Assembly: GCA_947166385.1 (NCBI GenBank)
Contig: CAMVEB010000037.1
Span: 1 to 40,356, forward strand
Direction of reading: 5' to 3'
DNA length: 40,356 nt
DNA from: an uncultured Clostridia bacterium
GTDB taxonomy: Bacteria; Bacillota; Clostridia; Christensenellales; Aristaeellaceae
A model generated the notes under the pieces. It was not told the DNA's origin, did no database searches, and was given only the letters and a program-made list of their open reading frames with translations. Positions 23,155 through 32,057 of this stretch are shown here, piece by piece. Made by a program: the position numbers and the translations under genes. Positions within the stretch are counted from its first letter, which is position 1. Each line of letters begins with the position of its first letter.

Positions 23155-23205
23155 GCGAAGCAGCCTTTTTGGTTTGCCTATCTGAAAGGAGGATCAATCA
23201 GCACG

Positions 23206-24216
23206 TTGAGTATTGATACGCATACGAATCTCCCGCAGGATCAAACCATTACGAATCATGCGTTGAATGTTCTCAAGGCTTTCGCGTGCATCGCAGTCGT
23301 TTTTATCCATGTAACATTTCCAGGCAAGACGGGCCATATCATCAAAGACATGTCTGGCTGGGCAGTGCCGATCTTTTATATGATATCCGGTTACTACACC
23401 GGCGAAAACAACCCGGAAAGAATCAAGAAAAAGCTACTGAAAACAACGAAAATATTCCTTTACGCCTACCTTTGTCATCTCATTTTTCATTTTTTTCTTG
23501 CAGCGCTGAATCATAGCGCGGGGGCATGGCTCGCGGAGAACTATACATGGAAAACACCGATCAAATATCTTTTGTTCTGCACTGTGGACTTCGCAGTACC
23601 GCTGTGGTATCTAATTGGAAGCATCGAAACATATGTATTCTGGTATTATGTGGTAAAGCGAAACAAAGAAAACGCTGCGATGAAAGCCTTGGCGTTTTTG
23701 TTTGCTATGCGCATTGCGATATTCATCGTTTGTGAAACATACGGTCTTCCGTGGTATCTAAAAATCAATTTCGCTACCTGCTCTCTGCCATGGTTTTTGG
23801 CTGGAAAGCTGTTTTCATCGGAAAAAGGTCAGAAGTATACCAACGCCAAAATGGGCACGCTGATTCTGATTGCGATTGCCGGAGCGGTAATAATGCTTTT
23901 GCCGACAATCCTGGAAACAAGACTCCGTTTTTCATGCATTGGAGTTGTTCCGCTTTCTTTCTGCCTGTTTCTGATTGCGGTAAAGTGTTCCGCAAGGAAA
24001 GCCTCCAAAGCATTGGCGTTTGTTGGAAGTGAATTATCCATGAATGTGTACGTTTTCCATCCGCTTATTGCCGTTTTATGCAAAAATATATGCTGCAACA
24101 CCTGGCACATGGAAACAGTATGGTATTCCTGGACGCTTCCCCTGTTTACTGCGCTCGCAAGTATTTTCTTCGCGCAAATCATTGGAAGGCTGAAAAGAGT
24201 AAGGACGAAAGAATAA
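23206..24216 (+). CDS. membrane acyltransferase (acyltransferase_3 family)
   Basis: A 336-residue polytopic protein with about ten hydrophobic segments. The N-terminus ALNVLKAFACIAVVFIHVTFPG holds the catalytic His region of acyltransferase_3 (family R.la...V...H), and WAVPIFYMISGYYT matches the second signature. Such enzymes add acetyl or other acyl groups to surface sugars across the membrane. The start is TTG 23206, 13 bases after GGAGG, which is a rather long gap; the true start could be a few codons away. Confidence 0.8.
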   Translation: MSIDTHTNLPQDQTITNHALNVLKAFACIAVVFIHVTFPGKTGHIIKDMSGWAVPIFYMISGYYTGENNPERIKKKLLKTTKIFLYAYLCHLIFHFFLAALNHSAGAWLAENYTWKTPIKYLLFCTVDFAVPLWYLIGSIETYVFWYYVVKRNKENAAMKALAFLFAMRIAIFIVCETYGLPWYLKINFATCSLPWFLAGKLFSSEKGQKYTNAKMGTLILIAIAGAVIMLLPTILETRLRFSCIGVVPLSFCLFLIAVKCSARKASKALAFVGSELSMNVYVFHPLIAVLCKNICCNTWHMETVWYSWTLPLFTALASIFFAQIIGRLKRVRTKE

Positions 24217-24223
24217 AACTGAA

Positions 24224-25750
24224 ATGAAGATAGAAAGAACGAAAAATGCCGGGAGAAACATTTTGTTTGGATTATTGTTAAGAGTAATCCAGACATTCAT
24301 TCAGTTTATCATCCGAACAGTTGTGATTTATTCTCTCGGTATTGAGTACCTGGGCCTGAACAGTCTGTTTGCGTCTGTCCTTCAGGTACTGAATCTTGCA
24401 GAACTGGGCATCGGGAGCGCGATGGTTTTTTCCATGTACAAGCCCATCGCCGAGGATGACACGAAAACCATTTGCGCCATGATGGCCCTGTATCGTACCT
24501 ATTATCGTGTCATCGGGCTGATTATTGCGGTTTCCGGGGCTGCCCTTGTTCCCTTTTTGCCTTATCTGATCAAAAGCGACCTGCCGCCGGACATCAATCC
24601 GTATATCATCTATCTGCTGAATCTTACGGCAGCTGTACTGTCCTATTGGCTCTTTGCATATAAGAACGCAATTCTTCAGGCACATCAAAGAACGGATATC
24701 TCTTCCAAGGTAGGCATTGCTGCCTCGGTTTTTCAGGCTGGACTGCACGTGGTTTCCGTTGCTGTTTTTAAGAGCTATTATGCCTTTGCTGTTTCATCGC
24801 TTTTTATTCAGGCGCTGACCAATGTTTTGACAGCTTTTTTCGCCAACAAACTATATCCACAGTATAAGCCTTATGGAAAGTTGGAAAAAAAGGCCGTAAG
24901 CGAGATCAATCGCAGAATCAGGGATTTGTTTTCCGCGAAGCTTGGCAGCGTGATTGTCGGATCTGCTGATTCGGTCGTCATTTCCGCGTTTCTCGGGTTG
25001 ACGGTTCTGGCGGTTTATCAAAATTATTATTATATCATCAGCGCTCTGTATACTTTTGTCGGAATTATCTTTTCTTCCGTTACTGCGGGTATCGGCAACA
25101 GCCTGGCAACGGAATCCATAGAGAAGAACTATAAGGATTTCAGAGTTTTTTCCTTTGCTTTATCCTGGATCATCTGCGTGAACTGCAGCTGCCTTGCGGG
25201 AATGTATCAGCCCTTTATGGAAATATGGGTTGGGAAAGAATTCCTGCTGGACGACAGTTTTATTCCATTGCTGTGCGTGTATTCTTACGTTCTCGAGCTT
25301 TCAATGGTCTGGGCAACGGTAAAGGATGCGGCGGGGCTTTGGCATAAAGATCGGTTCAGGCCGCTAATAGGCGCTCTGACCAATTTAGGAATGAATATCA
25401 TTCTGGTACAGTTCATCGGGCTTTACGGCGTTGTTCTTTCAACGGTCATCAGTTATGTGCTGATTTCCATGCCCTGGATGATCTATAACTTATTCAGGCT
25501 GCTGTATAAAAGAAGCCCTTGGGGGTATATAAAAGACCTGATTGGATACCTATCTGTAACAGCTCTTTCAGCGGCGCTGTGCTTTTTTATTTCTCAAATT
25601 ATCAGAACGAACGCGTATTTGCATTTTTTCCTGATGGGGGTTCTGGGTATCGCCCTTTCCAATCTCATTCTTTTTCTGTTCCTGCATAAAAAGGAAGAAT
25701 ATCTGGAAAGCAAACGGCTGGCGCTTAGAATGATCAGAAGGCACGGATAG
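24224..25750 (+). CDS. Wzx-like polysaccharide flippase (MATE/MOP superfamily)
   Basis: A 508-residue membrane protein with about 12-14 hydrophobic segments. The start region NILFGLLLRVIQTFIQFIIRTVVIYSLGIEYLGLNSLFASVLQVL is typical of capsule exporters of the RfbX/EpsK type. Wzx flips lipid-linked repeat units outward before polymerisation by the EpsG-like protein. It begins eight bases after the acyltransferase stop. The sequence has the usual split of two six-helix bundles. Confidence 0.9.
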   Translation: MKIERTKNAGRNILFGLLLRVIQTFIQFIIRTVVIYSLGIEYLGLNSLFASVLQVLNLAELGIGSAMVFSMYKPIAEDDTKTICAMMALYRTYYRVIGLIIAVSGAALVPFLPYLIKSDLPPDINPYIIYLLNLTAAVLSYWLFAYKNAILQAHQRTDISSKVGIAASVFQAGLHVVSVAVFKSYYAFAVSSLFIQALTNVLTAFFANKLYPQYKPYGKLEKKAVSEINRRIRDLFSAKLGSVIVGSADSVVISAFLGLTVLAVYQNYYYIISALYTFVGIIFSSVTAGIGNSLATESIEKNYKDFRVFSFALSWIICVNCSCLAGMYQPFMEIWVGKEFLLDDSFIPLLCVYSYVLELSMVWATVKDAAGLWHKDRFRPLIGALTNLGMNIILVQFIGLYGVVLSTVISYVLISMPWMIYNLFRLLYKRSPWGYIKDLIGYLSVTALSAALCFFISQIIRTNAYLHFFLMGVLGIALSNLILFLFLHKKEEYLESKRLALRMIRRHG

Positions 25751-25847
25751 CATGAAATGATGAATTGGCACATTTCTATCTGACGCGAATTGGCGCCACG
25801 GTTCCATGGCCGCATTGGTACCTTTTGCAGAAAGGCGGAGCATCCGA

Positions 25848-26750
25848 ATGGAAAAGCAAACGAACGGCATTGAACGGTATGATTTATGCTATGGATCGGG
25901 AATTGTTGATACGTATCGATATACATCTTCCGCAGCCAGTGCGAAGATGTTATATTACGCAAAAAACTTCTTTCTTCACGGGGATCGGTACAGAATTGAC
26001 CGCGCGCTTCCAAGGATCATCCAAGAAGCTTATCACAGCGGCCTGAGGATGTATGATACATCAAGCGCATACGGCGGAAGCGAATACGCCATAGGGAATG
26101 CGCTGAAAGGCAAGGAGCGTTCGTCTTTTTTTATCATAACAAAGCTGTCCAATGCCGACCAGTATAAGGGGAATATAAGAAAGGCTGTCGAGAAGAGCCT
26201 TTCTGAATTGCGGATGGATTACATTGATCTGTATCTCATGCACTGGCCGGTCAGCGAATGCTATCTATCATCCTGGAAGCTGATGGAGGAACTCTGTGAA
26301 GAGGGAATCTGCAAATTAATCGGCGTATGCAATTTCAACATCCATCATCTGGAGGAACTGAAAAAGAAAGCAAGAATTATGCCGGCTGTCAATCAATTCG
26401 AGTGTCATCCTCTGTTCACACAAAAAGAGCTCCGGAGCTATTGCAGGGCCAATGGAATCCAGGTAATGGCGTATACTTCTACGGCCCGAAATGACGACAG
26501 ATTAAAAAAGACCATTCTGGCGGACATCGCACAGAGAAAGCAGAAGAGTATAACCCAGATTATTCTGCGCTGGCATCAGCAGATTGGCAATATACCCATT
26601 GTGAATACTTACAACCGCGCCCATTTGCTGGAGGATATAGCCATCAGGGATTTTTCGCTTACACCGGAAGAACTGACTGATATTGAAAGCATCAACATCA
26701 ATAGTAGATTAAGATTCGATCCGGATAATTGCGATTTCAGAAAATTATAA
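25848..26750 (+). CDS. aldo/keto reductase
   Basis: A 300-residue AKR-superfamily enzyme. ATG 25848 is used (MEKQTNGIERYDLCYG), with GGAG seven bases upstream; a longer ATG at 25806 is less likely. The catalytic tetrad is visible: D and Y in MYDTSSAYGGSEYAIG, K in FIITKLSNA and H in YLMHWPVSE, with IGVCNFN and NQFECHPL following. NADPH-dependent reduction of a carbonyl is expected. In a capsule locus it might act on a keto-sugar intermediate; it could be related to the missing CapF-type reduction step, but this is only a guess since CapF belongs to another superfamily. Confidence 0.85.
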   Translation: MEKQTNGIERYDLCYGSGIVDTYRYTSSAASAKMLYYAKNFFLHGDRYRIDRALPRIIQEAYHSGLRMYDTSSAYGGSEYAIGNALKGKERSSFFIITKLSNADQYKGNIRKAVEKSLSELRMDYIDLYLMHWPVSECYLSSWKLMEELCEEGICKLIGVCNFNIHHLEELKKKARIMPAVNQFECHPLFTQKELRSYCRANGIQVMAYTSTARNDDRLKKTILADIAQRKQKSITQIILRWHQQIGNIPIVNTYNRAHLLEDIAIRDFSLTPEELTDIESININSRLRFDPDNCDFRKL

Positions 26751-26771
26751 ACGGGAGAAGACGAGTGGATC

Positions 26772-27389
26772 ATGCTGGCAGGAATCATCAACAGACTCTA
26801 TATGTTTCGTCTATCACGTCAATGTGCAAAACACATGAAAGGCAGCGGGTGCATTGTCGGCGGCAGATATGATAAAGTGTTCCTCAGCGATGGCGCGAAA
26901 CTCTCCCTGAACGGGCGCTTGGCATTAACAGGAAATTCTTTTCATGGAAACGGGAGGTCAAGCCTGCTTCGGATGGATAAGGACAGCCATATCGTGACGC
27001 ATGGCGATTTTTCTTTCATGTATGGTGCAGATATTATTCTTTTTGAAAACGCTGTACTGATTTTGGGGAAAAACTCAAGCATTAATTGTGACTGTAAAAT
27101 CCGATGCCACCGCAAAATAGAGATTGGCGATGGCTGTGTGATTTCGCATGATTTTACGGTCATGGATTCAGACGCCCATGAGCTGAACGGTGAAAGAAAA
27201 AAGCTTTCCGTCCGCATTGGTAATCATGTATGGATCGGAACGAGAGTGACGATTCTGAAGGGCGTGACAGTTGGGGATAGAGCGGTGATTGCAGCGGGGG
27301 CCGTTGTGACAGACGATGTTCCCGCCGGAGCGCTTGTAGGCGGAGTTCCGGCAAAGGTTATAAAGGATCATGTGGAATGGCGGTTGTAA
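26772..27389 (+). CDS. hexapeptide-repeat acetyltransferase (WcaF/LacA-like)
   Basis: A 205-residue left-handed beta-helix acyltransferase. The first half is a diverged helix (LSDGAKLSLNGRLALTGNSF), and the second half has the classic pattern: IEIGDGCVISHDFTVMDSDAHE with the catalytic His, VRIGNHVWIGTRVTILKGVTVG, AVIAAGAVVTDDVPAGALVGGVPAKVIK. It uses acetyl-CoA to O-acetylate a sugar, in the cytoplasm. The complete GVPAKV tail contrasts with the truncated NeuD-like gene at 5772. Confidence 0.88.
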   Translation: MLAGIINRLYMFRLSRQCAKHMKGSGCIVGGRYDKVFLSDGAKLSLNGRLALTGNSFHGNGRSSLLRMDKDSHIVTHGDFSFMYGADIILFENAVLILGKNSSINCDCKIRCHRKIEIGDGCVISHDFTVMDSDAHELNGERKKLSVRIGNHVWIGTRVTILKGVTVGDRAVIAAGAVVTDDVPAGALVGGVPAKVIKDHVEWRL

Positions 27390-27527
27390 ATGCGCAGCGA
27401 TAATATTGTTTTTCCAATGGATCACCGTGTTCTCGAAAAGGCTATTTTATTGGAGACACAGAATGAAAATCTGTTTTGAATCAAGTGAACAGTTCTTTGA
27501 ATATCGTCCAAAGGAGAATATGCACAG

Positions 27528-28802
27528 ATGATGGATATCGGTGCAAATAAACCGGCCTTACCGAAGGCGTATGCGGCCTGGACGAAGGATGCCAATCTTC
27601 GGTTTAAAAGCACGTCGGGAGGCATTTTTTCAGAATTAGCGTTTTTTGTTGTATCTGAGGGAGGGCATGTATGCGGAGCAAAATACGCATCAAATCACAG
27701 AATTGAGCATTGCATCGTTCATAATGCAAGCGGAATTGAAGAGCTCCGCCAGTCAAAATATGCCCAGAGCGATATGGCGGATAATTATGCACGCATACGG
27801 GAACTGCTGCGAAACAATGAAACTGTGGCGTTCTGCGGCACCCCATGCCAGGTATCCGGTTTAAAAAAGTATCTTGGGGAGGATTCAGTCAATCTCATTT
27901 CAATTGATTTTATTTGCAGAGGTGTCAATTCGCCAAAGGCTTATCAGAGTTGGCTTAAGGAAATTGAGGAGCAAGAGAAAAGCAAGGCTGTAAATATATG
28001 GTTTAAGTATAAAGACAGGGGATGGAAAGCATCTCCCAAAAGAACCCGTATATTGTTTGAAGATGGCCACTCAAAAGTTTTAGGCCAAGATCAAAACGCT
28101 TTTATGGAAGGTTATCTGGGGTCGAATCTTTATATCAGAAAAAGCTGCGGAGCGTGCAGATTCAAAGGGCTGCCAAGAGAAAGCGACATTACGCTTGCTG
28201 ATTTTTGGGGCGCTGATCCTCAATTTGATACAGATCAGGGGACTTCGCTGGTTCTTGTTCACACAGAAAAAGGACAAAGGCTGTGGGAATCTATTGCCGG
28301 AAGAATCGAGACCCATGAGCAAGAGTTATTTGATATCTTTGAAAAAAACCCCATGTTTGACAGCTCCGTAAATATCAGCCCGCGAAGCGATCGGTTTCTT
28401 GAATCGCTGAATCATTACCGTTTTTCCGATATGGTGAAGAAGTATTCAAAAATCTCCATTGGTGAGAAAATCAAGAGAAAACTGATATTTTGTATCAGAA
28501 AAACTCGCAGTCAAAGTCATTTGAATACCACAAATTCTCGAACAGACTGCCAGAATAAAACGGTGAGAAAACACGGCAAAGGCAAAAATCTGGCAGGAAA
28601 GCTGTTGAACCGGCCCCCTCTGCTTTACAGACGCAGAAAGGACTGCACGGGCTGTAGCGCTTGCTATGCTGTCTGCCCCATGCAGGCTATAAGCCTGCGT
28701 GCTGAGAAGGATGGATTTTTATACCCCCGGATCGCTTCGGAAAAATGCGTTTGCTGTCAACGGTGCGTCGCAGTATGCCCTATGAAAACACAGAAGAATT
28801 AG
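27528..28802 (+). CDS. FrhB-family Fe-S protein with C-terminal ferredoxin domain
   Basis: A 424-residue protein. Residues about 12-300 are the coenzyme F420 hydrogenase/dehydrogenase beta-subunit fold: FKSTSGGIFSELA, CGAKYASNHRIEH, QSKYAQSDM, FCGTPCQVSGLKKYLG, FICRGVNSPK and CGACRFKGLPRESDITLADFWG. Residues 372-418 are a two-cluster ferredoxin (CTGCSACYAVCP and CVCCQRCVAVCP). In relatives the ferredoxin is at the N-terminus and runs into AAWTKD-like sequence; here the order is reversed. Family members occur in many capsule loci; a reductive role on a sugar or pyruvyl group is supposed but not established. Confidence 0.8.
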   Translation: MMDIGANKPALPKAYAAWTKDANLRFKSTSGGIFSELAFFVVSEGGHVCGAKYASNHRIEHCIVHNASGIEELRQSKYAQSDMADNYARIRELLRNNETVAFCGTPCQVSGLKKYLGEDSVNLISIDFICRGVNSPKAYQSWLKEIEEQEKSKAVNIWFKYKDRGWKASPKRTRILFEDGHSKVLGQDQNAFMEGYLGSNLYIRKSCGACRFKGLPRESDITLADFWGADPQFDTDQGTSLVLVHTEKGQRLWESIAGRIETHEQELFDIFEKNPMFDSSVNISPRSDRFLESLNHYRFSDMVKKYSKISIGEKIKRKLIFCIRKTRSQSHLNTTNSRTDCQNKTVRKHGKGKNLAGKLLNRPPLLYRRRKDCTGCSACYAVCPMQAISLRAEKDGFLYPRIASEKCVCCQRCVAVCPMKTQKN

Positions 28803-28943
28803 AGTCTGTTTCTAAAGTGAAGAAAGCGCAGTATCGAGCGTATCGGGCTGCAATGCGAATGCTAAGCAGTTCCGCGGACGGCGAAGCCGGCGGGGAATCA
28901 TCCGGGGACAACGAGGCGTGCAAGACCACAAGGAGAAAAAGGG

Positions 28944-29672
28944 ATGATTGATTTTCATACCCATATTTTGCCGGGAATTGATGACGGAAGCCAGAACATT
29001 GAGACGACGGAAACCATGCTTCTCGAGGAAAAAAGGCAGGGAGTGAAGCTGATTGCAGCCACCCCTCATTTTTATGCCAACCGAACGTCCATCGGAAGAT
29101 TCCTTGAAAGACGGTCCGGCGCGATGGAGAAAACGAAAAAACTGACAGAAGAAGCAGATGAACCGCTTCCCGAAATCATTGCAGGGGCGGAGGTTTATTA
29201 CTTCGAAGGAATCGGAGATGCTTCAGAGATCGGGAGACTGTGCATCGGCGAAACGAGGACGATTCTTCTGGAAATGCCATTTGAACAATGGAACGAGAGA
29301 ATTCTGCAGGATACAGAGGCACTGATCAGCCGGCAGCGGCTGCAGGTGGTGCTGGCGCATGTGGAACGGTACATCCGGCTTCAGCGGGACCGGCGTGTCT
29401 GGGAGCGCATGATGGCGCTGCCGGTGATCCCGCAGATCAACGCGGGAAGCCTGATCCCCCAGGGCGGGATTTTTGCGCCGGACCGGAAAAGGAAATTCTG
29501 CCTGCGCCTGCTGGAGGAAAGGCAGGCAGTGATCATCGGGTCTGACTGCCACGATCTTGCGGGGCGGGCTCCCAATTTGGAATCGGCCCGGAGAGAGATT
29601 ATCAGAACGCTGGGGCCCGACGCTTTCGGGAGGACCCAGGAGACGGCCGGAAAGGCGCTGGACGGGATATGA
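28944..29672 (+). CDS. cpsB: CpsB/CapC-type tyrosine-protein phosphatase (PHP fold)
   Basis: A 242-residue metal-dependent phosphatase of the PHP superfamily. Metal ligands are visible in MIDFHTHILPGIDDGS, TPHFY, GAEVYYFE, LLEMPFE, VLAHVERYI and IGSDCHD. It dephosphorylates the tyrosine tail of the CapB kinase and so resets the capsule assembly cycle. It heads the control block phosphatase-LCP-kinase, with its stop overlapping the LCP start. GC is clearly higher than in the preceding genes, marking the right border of the variable cassette. Confidence 0.9.
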   Translation: MIDFHTHILPGIDDGSQNIETTETMLLEEKRQGVKLIAATPHFYANRTSIGRFLERRSGAMEKTKKLTEEADEPLPEIIAGAEVYYFEGIGDASEIGRLCIGETRTILLEMPFEQWNERILQDTEALISRQRLQVVLAHVERYIRLQRDRRVWERMMALPVIPQINAGSLIPQGGIFAPDRKRKFCLRLLEERQAVIIGSDCHDLAGRAPNLESARREIIRTLGPDAFGRTQETAGKALDGI

Positions 29673-30709
29673 AAAGAACGAAACACGCCAAAGGAATCAT
29701 CGGAGCGGCCGTGCTGGCCGGCGTGATCGCGGTGATCTTTGCCGGGGCGATGATTGTGGAGCGAATCCAGCAGGGCGAACGGGAAAAGGAGCTGCAGGCG
29801 GAACGGGAGCTGACGCGGCCTTCCATCTGGACGGCGGAGAATACCGTGACGCTGGATGGGGAGACATACGGCTATGACCACCGGATCGAGAGCTATCTGT
29901 TCATCGGGACAGACCTGAGCGGAAACCCGGATCCCAATGACTACCGGGGGGCGATGGCGGACTTCCTGCTGCTGATGGTGCTGGACCATACGGATGATAC
30001 GATCAGCTATCTGCAGATCGACCGGAACACGATTACGGAAGTCCGGGAACTGGATCAGGACGGAGACGAAATCACCAGCCGGAAGATCCAGATCTGTACG
30101 GCTCACTGGTACGGCCGGACGCCGGAGGCGGCGGCGGAGAATACGGCTGATGCCGTGAGCCGGTATCTGGGCAATCTGAAGATCGACGGATACTACGTCA
30201 TGAGCATGCGGGACATCGGGAAGCTGAACAGCACCGTCGGCGGGGTGGAGGTCACGGTTGAGGATGATCTGGACTTAGATGATCCGGCCCTGCAGAAAGG
30301 GCAGACGGTGCAGCTGAACGACGCGCAGGCGGAACGTTTCCTGCGGGCGAGAATGAACATCGGCGAGGGCACCAACGCCGAGCGTATGGCCCGGCAGCGG
30401 CAGTATATGAGCGGATTTTTCCGGAAAGTCAGAGAGAAAACGACCGAGGATCCTGAATTCGGGCTGGCGCTGTGGGAGATGCTGCGGGATGCCGCCGTGA
30501 CGGATATGAAGGGGAACGACTTTTCCCGGATCGCGCAGAAGATGATCAAGGGCACGGACAAAGGGATCCGCGTCCTCCGGGGCGAGACCCGGAAAGGGTA
30601 TGTGCTGGGAGACGGGATTGAACACGAGGAATTCTATCCGGATCAGGAGGACAAAAAGGCCGGGATGACCGAGCTGTACTCCCTGGTGCGGATATCGGAC
30701 GAGGTTTAG
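29669..30709 (+). CDS. LytR-CpsA-Psr (LCP) family ligase
   Basis: A 346-residue protein with a short cytoplasmic N-tail, one membrane anchor (IIGAAVLAGVIAVIFAGAMIV, residues 9-29) and an outside LCP domain: FIGTD, GAMADFLLLMVLD (family RSDtiml), ISYLQIDRNTIT, then VGGVEVTVEDDL and the arginine-rich AERFLRARMNIGEGTNAERMARQRQYM. LCP enzymes transfer finished polymer from the lipid carrier to peptidoglycan. Family GxRSD is GAMAD here, so one arginine commonly used in pyrophosphate binding is changed. Coupled to cpsB by an ATGA overlap. Confidence 0.88.
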   Translation: MKRTKHAKGIIGAAVLAGVIAVIFAGAMIVERIQQGEREKELQAERELTRPSIWTAENTVTLDGETYGYDHRIESYLFIGTDLSGNPDPNDYRGAMADFLLLMVLDHTDDTISYLQIDRNTITEVRELDQDGDEITSRKIQICTAHWYGRTPEAAAENTADAVSRYLGNLKIDGYYVMSMRDIGKLNSTVGGVEVTVEDDLDLDDPALQKGQTVQLNDAQAERFLRARMNIGEGTNAERMARQRQYMSGFFRKVREKTTEDPEFGLALWEMLRDAAVTDMKGNDFSRIAQKMIKGTDKGIRVLRGETRKGYVLGDGIEHEEFYPDQEDKKAGMTELYSLVRISDEV

Positions 30710-30711
30710 CG

Positions 30712-31485
30712 ATGAACACAAAAGCATTTTTCACAATGGATCCGGAGCTTTCCTACGCGATGGAGGAGGCAATCAACCGGTTGCGCATCAATGTCAGCTT
30801 CTTCGGGAGCGATATCCGGAAAATCATGATCGTCAGCTCGGAACCCGACGAGGGGAAAAGCCTGGTGGCCATGCAGCTGTGGCGGCAGATGGCCAATGCC
30901 GAGGAGCGGAGCATCCTTGTGGACGCGGATATGCGAAAATCCGTCATGGTGGAGCAATACGGAATCTATCGGGAGGACGGGAAGGAACTGTGGGGGCTGA
31001 CTCATTACCTGTCCGACAACAAGAAGATCGAGGACTGTGTGCTGACCACGGAGCTGAGCTGCGGGGATATCCTGCCCAATGTGGACAACGTTGTGAATCC
31101 ATCGCTGCTGCTGGAGAGCCGGCGGTTCAGCGAGCTGCTGGATCTGCTGGCAGCCAATTACCGATATGTTTTCCTGGATACCCCGCCGCTGGGGCTGGTA
31201 TCCGACGGGGAACGTATCGGCCATCTGTGCGACGGGGCCATTTTGATTGTGCGCGGCGGGATGACGCCCAAGAGCGTGATCCGCAACTCCATTGCCCAGC
31301 TGGAACGGGCCGGGTGCCCGCTGCTGGGGATCGTGCTGAACCGGGTCGGCGTAGGGAAGGGGAAGTACTACGGGAAATATTACGGAAAATATTATGGAAA
31401 ATATTATGGAAAATATTATGGAAAAAAACGAAAAAAGGATTATAATAGTTATTATGGCGGAAGAGATTTTTCCGGCGGAAAGTGA
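30712..31485 (+). CDS. capB: BY-kinase (CpsD/CapB) with (YYGK)5 tail
   Basis: A 257-residue bacterial tyrosine kinase. Walker A SSEPDEGKS at 42-50, Walker A' ILVDADMR near 68-75 and Walker B YVFLDTPPLG near 149-158; the N-terminal AMEEAINRLRINVSF helix is the interface used in ring assembly. The C-terminus is a tyrosine-rich tail made of five exact YYGK repeats and a last DYNSYYGG, 13 tyrosines in all, the sites of autophosphorylation. The kinase needs a membrane activator; none is adjacent, but a Wzz/CapA-like protein is encoded at 13227. It is the intact counterpart of the dead copy at 14027. Confidence 0.9.
   Translation: MNTKAFFTMDPELSYAMEEAINRLRINVSFFGSDIRKIMIVSSEPDEGKSLVAMQLWRQMANAEERSILVDADMRKSVMVEQYGIYREDGKELWGLTHYLSDNKKIEDCVLTTELSCGDILPNVDNVVNPSLLLESRRFSELLDLLAANYRYVFLDTPPLGLVSDGERIGHLCDGAILIVRGGMTPKSVIRNSIAQLERAGCPLLGIVLNRVGVGKGKYYGKYYGKYYGKYYGKYYGKKRKKDYNSYYGGRDFSGGK
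31366..31425 (+). repeat. five tandem 12-bp units encoding YYGK
   Basis: Five in-frame units; the last four are near-identical (TATTATGGAAAA type). In-frame 12-bp units could expand or contract without breaking the kinase. Confidence 0.9.
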
Positions 31486-31496
31486 GGATGTATAGG

Positions 31497-32042
31497 ATGA
31501 AGAGTATTTTGAAGAGATTGGCCGTGGCGCTGATGGCCCTGGTGCTGATTGCGGGAACGGCGGAGAGCCTGCTGCCCGCGGAAGAATTTGTTATGGCGGC
31601 GGCTGCGGAAGAGGCGGCGGTCGGGGCAGAAAGCCCGACGGAGGCGCCCACGACTGTAACAGTGACCAAGAGCGGCGGGGTTTATCGCATCAATCTGAAG
31701 ACCGGGTATACGACTTTTCTCAGACCTGCCAAAAAGAGCGCAAAGAAAGTCACAGTTCTCAATTCATTCAGATATCAGGGAAAGATATACACAGTAAAAG
31801 CGATCGCTTCAAAGGCTTTTAAAGGCAGCAATGTAACTACTCTCAAAATCAAGAGTACAACAACGATAAAGATTTCGGAGGATGCTTTTAAGGGGAGAAA
31901 GAGTAAAAAGGCGCTTACTACGAAATTAAACAAAAAATTGTCAAAAAAGAACTATGCAAAGATGAAGAAGGGCATTACGAAGGCAATTAAGAAGAGCAAG
32001 GTTAAGAAAGTTACTTTTAAGAAGGTTACTTTTAAGGTATAA
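31497..32042 (+). CDS. secreted Lys-rich protein with LRR_5-like segment
   Basis: A 181-residue exported protein. ATG 31497 (MKSILKRLAVALMALVLIAGTAES) is chosen because GAGG lies 9 bases upstream and a signal peptide follows at once. After a short Ala/Glu-rich linker it has a segment resembling BspA-like LRR_5 units (VTVLNSFRYQGKIYTVKAIASKAFKGS, TTLKIKSTTTIKISEDAFKG). The last 60 residues are extremely lysine-rich with repeated KKVTFK at the end. The DNA becomes AT-rich in this half. Function unknown; polymer or wall binding is an inference from charge. Confidence 0.75.
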   Translation: MKSILKRLAVALMALVLIAGTAESLLPAEEFVMAAAAEEAAVGAESPTEAPTTVTVTKSGGVYRINLKTGYTTFLRPAKKSAKKVTVLNSFRYQGKIYTVKAIASKAFKGSNVTTLKIKSTTTIKISEDAFKGRKSKKALTTKLNKKLSKKNYAKMKKGITKAIKKSKVKKVTFKKVTFKV

Positions 32043-32057
32043 CGGGGTTTTTCTGAT

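Noticed and set aside
28745..28951. 68-codon open frame between the FrhB-like gene and cpsB
   Set aside because: Overlaps the end of the FrhB-like gene in another frame and has no ribosome site or recognisable sequence.
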